Shown piece after piece: positions 29,281 through 37,427 of a stretch of DNA of 64,000 nucleotides (position 1 is its first letter; each line of letters opens with the position of its first letter). The stretch is from Alphaproteobacteria bacterium (GTDB lineage Bacteria; Myxococcota_A; UBA796; UBA2385). The position numbers and the translations under genes were made by a program. The stretch is from assembly GCA_020632755.1 (NCBI GenBank), contig JACKEY010000004.1, positions 620,001 through 684,000 on the forward strand, written 5' to 3'. The notes below the pieces were generated by a model that saw only the letters and a program-made list of their open reading frames with translations, did not search any database and was not told the DNA's origin.

Positions 29281-31371
29281 TCAGCCCGCGGCGTCGAACC
29301 GGCTGAACTCCATGATGAACTGGCCGCGGCCCCGGGTCAGGCTGCGCAGCTCGGTCGCGTAGCCGAGCAGGCCGACCAGGGGGCACTCGCCCGAGATGGT
29401 GGTGGTGCCCATCTCGCTCTCCTGGCCGGAGATCAGCGCCTTGCGGGACTGCAGGTCGCCCAGGACCGAGCCCATGTTCTCGTCGGGCACGGTCACCTCG
29501 ACCTTCATCAGCGGCTGCAGCAGCAGACCGCCGCCGTCGGACAGGGCGTTGCGGATGGCCTGGCTCACCGCGATGCGCAGCGCCTGGGGCGTGCTGCCGA
29601 TCTCGAAGACCTCGACCTCGTCGATCCGGACAGCCACATCCTGGAGCGGGGCGCCTTCGATGGGTCCGCCGCCGACGCTGTCCTGGGCGCCGTTCTTGAT
29701 GGCGTCGTTCTGCTCGGCGGTGAGCACGGCGCCCTCGGGCAGGATGCGGGGCTCGACGGTGACGCGGATGCCGCTGTCGCGGTCCAGCGGCTGCACCGTG
29801 GCCTTCACCCGGGCGTGCAGCACGACCTCCTTGCCGTCGGGCAGCAGGATCTGGCGGTTGAGCTCGACCTCGCCGGTGCCGCTGCCGGCGATGGTCTCGC
29901 GCGACATCACGCGGGGGGTGCCGGCTCGGATCTTCAGGTTGAACTCGCGCTCGATGCGCTCGAAGACGATCTGCAGGTGCAGCTCGCCCATGCCGTAGAG
30001 GATGCGCTGGCCGGTGTCCTGGTCTTCGGAGAAGCGCAGGGTGGGGTCTTCTTCGCAGACCTTGCCGAGCACGTCGAGGAACTTCGCTTCGTCCTTGCTG
30101 GTCTCGGGCTCGACGGCCAGGCCGATCACCGGTTCCTTGGTGTCGATGGACTCGAGCAGGACCTCGTGGTCGGGAGTGCACAGCGTGTCGCCGGTGGTGG
30201 CGTCGCGCAGGCCGGCGAGCAGCGCGATCTGTCCGGCCTCGATCTGGTCGACCCGTCGCTTGCTGTTGCTGTCGACGTCGAAGACGCGGGCGACCCGCTC
30301 GACGTTGTTCTTGCCGGCGATGGCGACCTTGTCGCCGGCCAGCAGCCGCCCCCGGTAGACGCGCACGAAGACGTGGCGGCGGCCTTCCCACAGCTGGACC
30401 TTGAAGGCCAGGGCCGCCAGGGGGCCGCTGGCGTCCATCTCGACGATCTCCTCGTGGCCTTCGTCACCGGGGACCGTGCCGGGCTTGTGGGCGATGGTCG
30501 GCGGCCGGTCCAGCGGGGCCGGCAGGATCTTCAGCACGCCGTCCAGCAGGGGCTGCACGCCCCAGTTGCGCAGGGCGGAGCCGCCGAAGAAGGGGTGGAT
30601 GCGCCCCTCGAGGGTGAGCTTGCGCAGGGCGCCCCAGATGCGCTCGGCGGGGATCTCCTCCTCCATCAGCACCAGCTCCTCGAGCTCCTCGTCCGCCTCG
30701 GCCGCGGTCAGCAGCAGGTTCTCGCGGTGCTCCTGGAACAGATCCATCAGGTGGTCGGGGATGGGACCGACCTCGACATCGACGCCGCGATCCCCCGAGA
30801 AGGTCCAGTAGCGCTGCTCGACCAGGTCGATGACCCCTTCTTCGTCGGCCACGGGCACGCAGACGGGGACGGGGTGGCCGTGCAGGCGGCGGCTCAGGGT
30901 CTCCATGCAGCGGCTGTAGGACGCTCCGGGGCGGTCCATCTTGTTGGCGAAGACGATGCGGGGGATGTCGAAGCGGTTGGCCTGGCGCCAGACGGTCTCG
31001 GTCTGGGGCTCGACGCCGCGTACGGCGTCCATCACGATGACTGCACCGTCGAGCACGCGCATGGCGCGCTCGACCTCGATGGTGAAGTCGACGTGTCCGG
31101 GGGTGTCGACGACCTGGATCAGGTGGTCCCGCCACGGGCACTTGGTCACCGCCGAGGTGATCGTGATGCCGTGCGCCTTCTCTTCTTCCATCCAGTCCAT
31201 GTGGGCGGCGCCGTCGTGGACCTCGCCGATCTTGTGCGACGCGCCCGTGTAGAACAGGATCCGCTCGGTCAGCGTCGTCTTGCCCGCGTCGATGTGCGCC
31301 GCGATGCCGATGTTCCGGACGTGGGACAGATCGGTCGCTTCGGTGGACGGGGTCGGGGTCTTCTTGGACAT
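29281..31371 (-). CDS. fusA: Elongation factor G paralogue
   Basis: A 696-residue translational GTPase, the normal EF-G length. G1 is AHIDAGKT, the effector loop HGITITSA, G3 DTPGHVDF and G4 NKMD. Domains II-V follow, including GMGELHLQIV and the C-terminal GRGQFIMEF region. The residue before GITI is His rather than the usual Arg, and domain II (AFKVQLWEGRRHVF) departs from the standard pattern. The neighbours are a protease and kinases, not rpsL, rpsG or tuf. It is therefore likely a second EF-G rather than the str-operon copy, although it is full length and looks functional. ATG at 31371 aligns with known N-termini; the frame extends further upstream without support. Confidence 0.93.
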   Translation of the reverse strand: MSKKTPTPSTEATDLSHVRNIGIAAHIDAGKTTLTERILFYTGASHKIGEVHDGAAHMDWMEEEKAHGITITSAVTKCPWRDHLIQVVDTPGHVDFTIEVERAMRVLDGAVIVMDAVRGVEPQTETVWRQANRFDIPRIVFANKMDRPGASYSRCMETLSRRLHGHPVPVCVPVADEEGVIDLVEQRYWTFSGDRGVDVEVGPIPDHLMDLFQEHRENLLLTAAEADEELEELVLMEEEIPAERIWGALRKLTLEGRIHPFFGGSALRNWGVQPLLDGVLKILPAPLDRPPTIAHKPGTVPGDEGHEEIVEMDASGPLAALAFKVQLWEGRRHVFVRVYRGRLLAGDKVAIAGKNNVERVARVFDVDSNSKRRVDQIEAGQIALLAGLRDATTGDTLCTPDHEVLLESIDTKEPVIGLAVEPETSKDEAKFLDVLGKVCEEDPTLRFSEDQDTGQRILYGMGELHLQIVFERIEREFNLKIRAGTPRVMSRETIAGSGTGEVELNRQILLPDGKEVVLHARVKATVQPLDRDSGIRVTVEPRILPEGAVLTAEQNDAIKNGAQDSVGGGPIEGAPLQDVAVRIDEVEVFEIGSTPQALRIAVSQAIRNALSDGGGLLLQPLMKVEVTVPDENMGSVLGDLQSRKALISGQESEMGTTTISGECPLVGLLGYATELRSLTRGRGQFIMEFSRFDAAG

Positions 31372-31402
31372 GGCGCGGCCCTCGGGAGTGCAGGCGGCGC
31401 GC

Positions 31403-33355
31403 CTAACCGCACCTCCGGCCTGCGGTCGAGGTGGTCCGGCCGGGCTTCGCGTGGCGGCCCCGCCGTCGGGTGGTCGCGAGGCCGAGGGCCAGCGCCAGGG
31501 GGAGGAGGCCGGCTGTCGTCGCCCCCGAGGCGACCGCGCAGGGCCCGCCCTTGAATCCACCGCCGTCGAGGTCGTCGCCGTCGAGGCGGCCGCTGTCGGT
31601 GACGCCGCTGTCGCCACTGTCGCCGCCGCTGTCGCCGCCGGTGTCGTCGGGCTCGTCGATCGCGCCGTCGCAGTCGTCGTCGATGCCGTTGTCGGGGATC
31701 TCGGTCACGGCAGCGCCGACGTCGGGGTCCTGGTCGTCGCAGTCCGCGCCTCCGGGTCCGCCGGGGATGCCGTCTCCGTCGACGTCGAAGTCGTCGCCGC
31801 CCAGGCAGTCGCCGTCGATGCCGTCGTACCAGACCTCGGTGCCGCCCGGGGTAGCGAGCGCGCTGGCGTCGTCGCAGTCCTCGCCGCCCCACTCCAGGCT
31901 GGCGAAGCCGTCGCGATCGCCATCCAGCGCGTCGAGGGCCGCCACCAAGTCGGGCAGGGGGCCGATGTGGCTGCCGGTGCCCTGCGGGGCTCCCGTCGCC
32001 ACCAGCAGCGCCCGCAGGGCATCCGGCGACAGCGGCGCGCCGAGGGCGGTGATGGCGTAGTCCTGGACCAGCGCGGCCGACACCGCCACCAGCGGGCTCG
32101 CGCTGCTCGTGCCGCTGAACCCGTCGGTGTAGGTCTGGAGTGGATCGTCGTCGACCGTCGCCAGGTCGCCGTAGCCCAGGGTCACCACACTGCGGCCCCA
32201 GCCCTGCAGGTCGACGCGGCTGCCGTAGGTGCTGAAGTACAGCCGGTCGTGGTCTTCGTCCGCGGTCCCGGCCCCGACCAGGATGGCGCCCGAGTCGCCC
32301 CAGACACCGTGGTTCTCGACGTACCAGCTGTCGTCCAGGTCCTCGCCGCCGTTGCCCGCGGCCCCGACCACGACGATGCCGGCGTCCACCGCTGTGCGAA
32401 CCACGGTCCAGACGTCGGGGTCGAGCTCGGCCGGACCGTAGCTGCCGCCCGGTCGGGCGACCGTCTGCATCTCGAGCAGGATCACGTCGCCGGGCAGGCT
32501 GTCGGCCGCGGCAGCGGCGATCGCCGCGGGGCGGCGGCCTTCGTCGGCGTCCGTCCACTCCGGGTAGGTGCCCAGGCCCGCGTCCGGCGCGCCGCCGGTC
32601 ACGCCGTAGCCGTTGTCGATCGCGACCAGCTGTCCGAGCACGGCCGTGCCGTGGTGATCCCAGCCGTACTCGGCGACGAAGTCGGGCACCACCTGGCCGG
32701 GCTCCCGCCCCAGATCCCGGTCCACCAGGTCCTCGTGCCCGTCGATCCACCCGTACTCGACGTCGCTGATCCGGACGGCGCTGCCGCGGATGCCCTCGTC
32801 CCACAGCGCACGGGCACCGATGCCGGCGCCGACCTGCTGGGAGTCCTGCAGGTCGCTGTAGTCGTCGGTAGGGCTGCCCAGGTCGCCCGGTGGCGGCGCC
32901 CCCTCGACCGCGACCCAGGCCCACTCGACCTGGGGCAGCGCCTGGAGTGCCTCGGCCAGCGTGACCCGGTCCTCGGCCGACCGCGGGCCGTCGACGCGCA
33001 ACATGCCGGCCAGGTCCGCTGCTCGGTGACCCGTGCGGGCCTCGGCCCGGGCCTGCAGGCCGGCGACGCCCTGGTCATCGAGGTCCAGGAGGGGGCGGAC
33101 GGTCGCGCCGTGGCGGTCGAGGACCAGCTGCACGGCGGTCAGATCGGCGCCGACCGCGCTGGTCAGCCGCCCTTCCGCCGCGCGGCCCCGGGCGTCGTCG
33201 ACCAGCTTCACCGTCAGGCGCGTGGCCGGCTGCGTGCCATCCGGCAGGACGAGGGCCGAGACCGACATCGGCGGCAGCCGGTCGCGCGGTGCGAGGGCGT
33301 CGGGATCGGCGGCCCGCGCGGCGGGGGAGACAGCGAGGGCGAGGACGAGGAGCAC
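31403..33355 (-). CDS. Secreted subtilisin-like protease with MYXO-CTERM-like tail
   Basis: A 650-residue S8 serine protease. The signal peptide ends AARA. The catalytic triad is Asp198 (ISDVEYGW), His235 (DHHGTAVLG) and Ser417 (GTSSASP). About 450-560 holds Asp-rich repeats of the DxDxDG/DCDD type (ECDD, DGDC, DFDVDGDG, DDCDGAIDE), known from MopE-like putative metal-binding regions. The end carries Cys in GGPC, a hydrophobic stretch and RRRGRH, the layout of a MYXO-CTERM or PEP-CTERM-like sorting signal, so the protein is probably anchored or processed at the surface. The start is GTG at 33355. TACGCT at 33395-33390 is a candidate minus-10. Only 31 bases separate it from the EF-G gene downstream. 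Confidence 0.92.
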   Translation of the reverse strand: MLLVLALAVSPAARAADPDALAPRDRLPPMSVSALVLPDGTQPATRLTVKLVDDARGRAAEGRLTSAVGADLTAVQLVLDRHGATVRPLLDLDDQGVAGLQARAEARTGHRAADLAGMLRVDGPRSAEDRVTLAEALQALPQVEWAWVAVEGAPPPGDLGSPTDDYSDLQDSQQVGAGIGARALWDEGIRGSAVRISDVEYGWIDGHEDLVDRDLGREPGQVVPDFVAEYGWDHHGTAVLGQLVAIDNGYGVTGGAPDAGLGTYPEWTDADEGRRPAAIAAAAADSLPGDVILLEMQTVARPGGSYGPAELDPDVWTVVRTAVDAGIVVVGAAGNGGEDLDDSWYVENHGVWGDSGAILVGAGTADEDHDRLYFSTYGSRVDLQGWGRSVVTLGYGDLATVDDDPLQTYTDGFSGTSSASPLVAVSAALVQDYAITALGAPLSPDALRALLVATGAPQGTGSHIGPLPDLVAALDALDGDRDGFASLEWGGEDCDDASALATPGGTEVWYDGIDGDCLGGDDFDVDGDGIPGGPGGADCDDQDPDVGAAVTEIPDNGIDDDCDGAIDEPDDTGGDSGGDSGDSGVTDSGRLDGDDLDGGGFKGGPCAVASGATTAGLLPLALALGLATTRRRGRHAKPGRTTSTAGRRCG

Positions 33356-33389
33356 GGGGACGGGGTCGGGAAGGAGGAAGGGGGAGGGG

Positions 33390-33395
33390 AGCGTA
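33390..33395 (-). promoter_or_regulatory. Candidate minus-10 for the subtilase gene
   Basis: On the minus strand this reads TACGCT, identical to the minus-10 candidates at 57622 and 58285. It would give a leader of roughly 27 bases to the GTG at 33355. No clear minus-35 is visible. Confidence 0.35.
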
Positions 33396-33472
33396 GCGGC
33401 CCGGCGGGCGAGTGGCAGGAGGAGGAGACGCGGAGGAGGAGGTCGGGTCGTGGGCGGGCGCCTTTGGCGGCT

Positions 33473-33714
33473 GGCTGTTGCAAGGCGGCCGCCAGCTGCA
33501 GTCGGCCGGAGCGAGATGGTCGAGACGCCGGGGCCGCCTTCAGCTGCGGGCGCGGCGCGCCCGGCTGCTGCAAGGCGGGCGCCATCTGCAGTCGGCCGAT
33601 GTCGGGCTCTGGTCCACAGGGGCCGCCTTCAGCTGCGGGCGCCCCGCGCCCGGCTGCTGCAAGGCGGCCGCCATCTGCAGTCGGCCGAAGGCCGATCTGC
33701 AGATGGCGCATTAG
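33473..33714. repeat. Three-copy 89-90 bp direct repeat upstream of carA
   Basis: Units begin at 33473, 33563 and 33652 (spacings 90 and 89). Each starts GGCTGYTGCAAGGCGG and continues through CTGCAGTCGGCCG. The first two run on through GGGGCCGCCTTCAGCTG to the next unit; the third is cut short and ends in a long hairpin. The middle of each unit (about 20 bases) is not conserved. GCCGCCTT and AAGGCGGC within each unit are complementary, so each can fold. Spacings that are not all multiples of three argue against coding. It lies in the 430-base gap between the subtilase and carA. Confidence 0.85.
33669..33708. promoter_or_regulatory. 18-bp-stem hairpin 5' of carA
   Basis: Positions 33669-33686 pair with 33690-33708 over a GAA loop, with a single bulged T at 33696. 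The two arms contain CTGCAG-centred halves. It ends one base before CATTAG, the candidate minus-10 of carA, so it could act as an operator or as the end of an upstream-directed transcript. It is formed by the last repeat unit plus an inverted partial copy. Confidence 0.65.
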
Positions 33715-33716
33715 GG
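33704..33716 (+). promoter_or_regulatory. Candidate carA promoter core (13-mer shared with acyl-CoA dehydrogenase)
   Basis: TGGCGCATTAGGG is identical to positions 52072-52084 upstream of the acyl-CoA dehydrogenase gene. The related GGGGCATTAAGGG lies upstream of the gene at 63122. CATTAG or TAGGGC may be the minus-10. The leader to carA ATG 33786 would be about 60 bases. Confidence 0.4.
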
Positions 33717-33785
33717 CTGCCGGCCTGGGCCGCCGCCGGCCCCAGGCGCACCCCGGTCGCGCAGCCCGGAGAGCACGAGGTCGAG

Positions 33786-34862
33786 ATGGGCGGGATCCTG
33801 CTTCTGGAAGACGGTCGGAGCTTCGTGGGCGAGGCCTTCGGCGCGCCCGGCACGCGGGTCGGCGAGGTCGTGTTCAACACGGCCATGTCCGGGTACCAGG
33901 AAGTGCTCACCGACCCGAGCTACTGCGAGCAGATCGTCGTCATGACGTCGGTGCACGTCGGCAACTACGGCGTCAACGACGAAGACCCCGAGAGCGACAA
34001 GGTCTGGGTCAGCGGCTTCGTCGCCCGCGAGTTCAGCCGGCAGTACAGCAACCACCGCGCCCAGGAAGGCCTGGATCGCTACCTGCGGCGGCACGGCGTG
34101 CCGGCCGTGCAGGGCATCGACACCCGCGCCCTGGTCCGCCACATCCGCGAGAAGGGCGCCATGAAGGCCGTCGTCAGCACCGACGGCACCCCGGCCGACC
34201 AGCTGTGGAAGCTGCTCGACACCTGGCCCGGCATGGACGGCCGCGCGCTGGCCACCGAGGTCGGCACCCGCGAGCCCTACGTCTTCGCCGATCCGGCCAG
34301 CCCCCGCGCCCGGGTGAGCGTCGTCGACGGCGGAATCAAGCGCAACATCCTGCGCCTGCTGCGCGACGCCGGCTGCAAGGTCACCGTGCACCCCATCACC
34401 GGCACCTGGGACGACTGGGCCCAGGACGCCGACCTGGTCTTCTTCAGCAACGGTCCCGGCGACCCGGCGGCCCTGCCCGCGGTCGCAGAGCAGGTCTCCC
34501 GCGGCATCGGCCAGCTGCCCATGGTCGGCATCTGCCTGGGCCACCAGCTGCTCGCCCTCGGCATCGGCGCCAAGACCTACAAGCTCAAGTACGGCCACCG
34601 CGGCGCCAACCACCCCGTCCGCGACATCGCCACCGGCCGCGTCGAGATCACCAGCCAGAACCACGGCTTCTGCGTGGAACCGGACAGCCTCGCGGCCGTC
34701 GGCGGCACCGTGACCCACGTGCACCTCAACGACCAGACCATCGCGGGCTTCAAGCACGACGCCAAGCGCGTCATGTGCGTCCAGTTCCACCCCGAAGCCT
34801 CGCCGGGCCCCCACGACTCCCAGGGCCTCATCGAGCGCTTCCTCCAGTTCGCCGGCGCCTGA
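33786..34862 (+). CDS. carA: Carbamoyl-phosphate synthase small subunit
   Basis: 358 residues. It is the glutaminase subunit that releases ammonia from glutamine for carbamoyl phosphate, which feeds pyrimidine and arginine synthesis. The N-terminal domain starts LLLEDGRSFVGEAFG. The class I amidotransferase domain has SNGPGDP, the nucleophile Cys in GICLGHQ and the His/Glu pair in QFHPEASPGPHD. Length is slightly short but all catalytic motifs are present. ATG at 33786 follows GAG-rich sequence (GGAGAGCACGAG). The large subunit is not adjacent: carB starts 3.9 kb downstream on the same strand after four unrelated genes. Confidence 0.97.
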   Translation: MGGILLLEDGRSFVGEAFGAPGTRVGEVVFNTAMSGYQEVLTDPSYCEQIVVMTSVHVGNYGVNDEDPESDKVWVSGFVAREFSRQYSNHRAQEGLDRYLRRHGVPAVQGIDTRALVRHIREKGAMKAVVSTDGTPADQLWKLLDTWPGMDGRALATEVGTREPYVFADPASPRARVSVVDGGIKRNILRLLRDAGCKVTVHPITGTWDDWAQDADLVFFSNGPGDPAALPAVAEQVSRGIGQLPMVGICLGHQLLALGIGAKTYKLKYGHRGANHPVRDIATGRVEITSQNHGFCVEPDSLAAVGGTVTHVHLNDQTIAGFKHDAKRVMCVQFHPEASPGPHDSQGLIERFLQFAGA

Positions 34863-34867
34863 GCCCC

Positions 34868-34950
34868 CACCGGCCTCCCGGCACCCCACCGGCCTCCCGG
34901 CACCCCCGCCGCCCTCCCAGCGCCACCCGCCGCCCTCCCTGCGCCACCCG
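34868..34950. repeat. Short GC-rich tandem repeats after carA
   Basis: Just downstream of the carA stop, an 18-19 base unit (CACCGGCCTCCCGGCACC) occurs at 34868 and 34887. A 21-base unit (CCGCCGCCCTCCCAGCGCC with one change) occurs at 34906 and 34927. The strand is C-rich throughout. No protein or known element is suggested. Confidence 0.7.
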
Positions 34951-35003
34951 CCAGTCGTCCTCCCGGCCTCTCGCCATGGTCGACGACGCTCCGGGTCCCC
35001 TCT

Positions 35004-35113
35004 GGGGCTGATGCCGGGCCACCCTCCGTCGGGACGTTTCGGCCGCCTTCCGGCGGCCTGCAAATGTCCCGTCTCCGGGTGACGCCGGCCGCCCCGGCGG
35101 GGCCCCTGCGCTC
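35004..35113 (+). repeat. Intergenic hairpin repeat, copy A
   Basis: The most diverged copy of a repeat also found at 35175-35273 (inverted) and 59014-59112. It begins GGGGCTGATG. The core 35027-35071 holds an outer stem GGGACGTTT (35031-35039) with AAATGTCCC (35062-35070, one G-T wobble) and a perfect 7-bp inner stem GGCCGCC-TTCC-GGCGGCC (35041-35058). Together with copy B it forms a palindrome of about 270 bp between the convergent carA and SPFH genes. Confidence 0.85.
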
Positions 35114-35174
35114 GGTGGCAGGCGACACCCACGCGGGGGACCGCGTCCCGCCCCGACTCGGAGCGCAGGTGGCC

Positions 35175-35273
35175 CGCAGGGGCGGGCGGACGGGGTCGCA
35201 GTCGGGACATTTGCAGGCTGCCGCAGGCAGCCGAAACGTCCCGACGTAGACCCCTCCGCCATCAGCCCCGGAG
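35175..35273 (-). repeat. Intergenic hairpin repeat, copy B (inverted)
   Basis: Read on the minus strand this is 99 bp and matches copy C at 59014-59112 at about 92 of 99 positions by hand alignment, without gaps. The inner stem is GGCTGCC with GGCAGCC (35216-35232), whereas copy A has GGCCGCC with GGCGGCC: a C-G pair replaced by T-A, so pairing is kept. The outer stem is GGGACATTT with AAACGTCCC (35204-35242 on the plus strand). It faces copy A. Confidence 0.88.
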
Positions 35274-35348
35274 GGTCACCGGAGCGGCGCTGCCAGTGGC
35301 GAGACGCAGAGCGAACGGCGGCAGGCGCAGCGACCGAGACGAAGGGGT

Positions 35349-36110
35349 TCAGCCAGGGGTGGCGGGCGGCCGCGGCGGCGGGGTGGGGGCCACGATGTCG
35401 GGGGCTTGGGTGAGGACCTGGCGGACGGTGTCGGGGTCGCGGACGGAGGTGGCGTGGCTGTCGATGACGATGACCTTGCCGCCGGCGCCCATGTCGGCCA
35501 GCACCTGCAGGCGCAGCAGCTCGCGGGCGAAGGGCTGGTCCTCCATCTCCTTGGCGACGGCGACCAGCTGGCGGGCGATCTGGACCTGGTTGCGGGCCTT
35601 CTCGAGGTTGGCGGCGGTCTCGCGCTTGACTGCCTCCTCGCGCATCAGGAGCTTCTTGAGCTCCTCGCTCATCGACGGGTCGCCGACGGCCACCTGGAAG
35701 TCGCCCAGGCCCCAGCCGTGCTTCTTGGACAGGCCGGCCAGCTCCTGCTCGGCCGCCTCGCTGATGTCGTTCTTGTTCTGGGCGAGCTGGTCGATGGTAT
35801 AGGAGTTGGCGGCGCCGCTCACGACGGAGATGACGCTCGCGCGCAGGGTCGCGAAGGGGTCGCCGACGTTGATGATGGCGGCCTTCACGTCGACCACGCG
35901 GGCGGTGTAGCCGACCTTGATCGAGGTGGGCGTGCCGCCGCGGGTGATGACGTCGATGTCGACCTCGTCCGTGCGCAGCTGGGTCGAGATGCGGCGGATG
36001 CTGGTGATGAACGGCATCACGATGTGGAAGCCGGGCCCCAGCACCGAGCCGGGCTTGCCGCCGACGATGGTCAGGCCGGCGTAGGGAGCGTTGATCTTGG
36101 TGAAGAACAT
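35349..36110 (-). CDS. SPFH/prohibitin-like protein
   Basis: 253 residues. The N-terminus (FFTKINAPYAGLTIVGGKPG) enters a band-7/SPFH beta domain (about 20-120: GFHIVMPFITSIRRISTQLRTDEVDIDVITRGG). An Ala/Glu/Lys-rich coiled-coil helix follows (about 140-215), then a Pro-rich tail. SPFH proteins oligomerise as membrane-associated scaffolds. There is no strong transmembrane helix here, so association may be peripheral. ATG 36110 is preceded by GGAGAGG; the frame is open far upstream but nothing supports a longer protein. TACCCT about 27 bases upstream may be the minus-10. Confidence 0.85.
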   Translation of the reverse strand: MFFTKINAPYAGLTIVGGKPGSVLGPGFHIVMPFITSIRRISTQLRTDEVDIDVITRGGTPTSIKVGYTARVVDVKAAIINVGDPFATLRASVISVVSGAANSYTIDQLAQNKNDISEAAEQELAGLSKKHGWGLGDFQVAVGDPSMSEELKKLLMREEAVKRETAANLEKARNQVQIARQLVAVAKEMEDQPFARELLRLQVLADMGAGGKVIVIDSHATSVRDPDTVRQVLTQAPDIVAPTPPPRPPATPG

Positions 36111-36152
36111 GGGCCTCTCCGGGGAAGGCGAAGGGTACGCGACGAACACCCC

Positions 36153-36183
36153 TTGACATGCATGGTGGTGGTGCGGAGATAGC
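36153..36183 (+). promoter_or_regulatory. Possible sigma-70-type promoter for the metallophosphoesterase
   Basis: A perfect minus-35 hexamer TTGACA (36153-36158) is followed after 19 bases by GATAGC (36178-36183). The spacing is slightly long. It lies in the 117-base divergent gap, 45-75 bases before the GTG at 36228. The minus-35 is the only exact consensus hexamer I noticed in an intergenic region. Confidence 0.4.
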
Positions 36184-36227
36184 TGACCGCTGGTCATCCA
36201 GCCCCTCCGCCGCCCTGGACCTGCCCC

Positions 36228-37427
36228 GTGAAGCTGCCGCTGTCCCGCCTCGTCGCCTTCCTCACCATGCTCGGCATCATCTCGACGATGACGGTCGGGA
36301 TCATCGGCTCGCGGCTGGTGGGCGTGCTCGATCTGCCGACCCCGTGGGCGCTGGCCGGCTGGGCCGCCATCGTCGGGTGGGTGGCCTTCGTCTTCGCCGG
36401 CATGATCCTGCCGCGTCTGCTGGGCAAGGGGCCGTGGACCGATCGCCTCGCCCAGGCCTCCTTCGCCGCGATGGGGCTCCTGTCGCTGGTGTTCACCGGC
36501 CTGATGCTGCGCGACGCCGCCTGGCTGGCCTGGGACTTCGTGTCCGGCGTGCCGGCCCTCGCCGCCAACCTGCCGCAGCCACGCATCGATCGCGCCTTGC
36601 TCTACAGCAACGGGGTCGTCCTGGGCGGCAGCCTGCTCTTGCTGGTGTGGGGCTACCGCAACGCGCGCTCGACCCCCGCGGTGCGCCGGGTCAGCGTGGC
36701 CGTGCCCGACCTGCCGGAAGCCCTCGACGGCTTCCGCATCGCCCAGCTCTCGGACGTGCACGTCGGGCCGACCATCGACAAGGGCTGGCTCGGCCCGGTG
36801 GTCGCCCGCACGAACGCCGTCCAGGCCGACGCCATCGTGATCACCGGCGACCTCGTCGACGGCAGCGTGCACGAGCTGCGCGAGCACACCGCCGCCCTGG
36901 CCGAGCTGTCGGCCCCCCACGGCGTCTACTTCGTCACCGGCAACCACGAATACTACGCCGGCGCCGAGTCCTGGGTGGCCGAGGTCGCCCGCCTGGGCCT
37001 GCGCCCGCTGCTCAACGAGCACGTCGTCCTCGAGCACGCCCACCCGGAGCACGGCGAGGCACGTCTCGTGCTGGCCGGGGTCACCGACTACAACGCCGGC
37101 CAGATCCTCCCCCACCACCGGAGCGATCCGCGCCGGGCCCTCGCGGGCGCCCCCGACGGCGCCCCCCGCGTGCTCCTCGCCCACCAGCCCCGCACCGCCC
37201 GCGACGCCCAGGGACTCGGCGTCGCGCTGCAGCTGTCGGGCCACACCCACGGCGGGCAGATCTGGCCGTGGAACCACATGGTGTGGCTGCAGCAGCCGAC
37301 GACCGCGGGCCTGGACCGGGTGGGCGACGTGCCCGTCTACACCAGTCGCGGCACCGGCTACTGGGGGCCGCCCGTCCGGATCGGTGCGCCCAGCGAGATC
37401 ACCGAGATCACCCTGACGCGGGCCTGA
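36228..37427 (+). CDS. Membrane metallophosphoesterase
   Basis: 399 residues. Four hydrophobic segments in the first 145 residues anchor a calcineurin-like phosphoesterase domain. The metal motifs are QLSDVHVGP (D-x-H), TGDLVDG (GD), TGNHEYY (GNHE) and SGHTHGGQIWP (GHTH). This is the YkuE/YaeI-like arrangement associated with lipid or UDP-sugar pyrophosphate substrates, but the substrate cannot be read from sequence. The GTG start at 36228 opens the frame directly before a basic-hydrophobic helix. Its 3' end overlaps the convergent hydrolase gene by 20 bases. Confidence 0.9.
   Translation: MKLPLSRLVAFLTMLGIISTMTVGIIGSRLVGVLDLPTPWALAGWAAIVGWVAFVFAGMILPRLLGKGPWTDRLAQASFAAMGLLSLVFTGLMLRDAAWLAWDFVSGVPALAANLPQPRIDRALLYSNGVVLGGSLLLLVWGYRNARSTPAVRRVSVAVPDLPEALDGFRIAQLSDVHVGPTIDKGWLGPVVARTNAVQADAIVITGDLVDGSVHELREHTAALAELSAPHGVYFVTGNHEYYAGAESWVAEVARLGLRPLLNEHVVLEHAHPEHGEARLVLAGVTDYNAGQILPHHRSDPRRALAGAPDGAPRVLLAHQPRTARDAQGLGVALQLSGHTHGGQIWPWNHMVWLQQPTTAGLDRVGDVPVYTSRGTGYWGPPVRIGAPSEITEITLTRA

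Noticed and set aside
33214..33714. Opposing open frames across the repeat region before carA
   Set aside because: The frames run into the subtilase gene or consist of the repeats. Unit lengths of 90 and 89 break the frame periodicity.
33473..33714. Possible CRISPR array
   Set aside because: Units are about 90 bp, only three exist, the conserved parts are not a short direct repeat with unique spacers, and no cas gene is present.
35004..35273. Insertion sequence or retron
   Set aside because: No transposase, reverse transcriptase or other protein lies between or near the inverted arms, and no target duplication is evident by eye.
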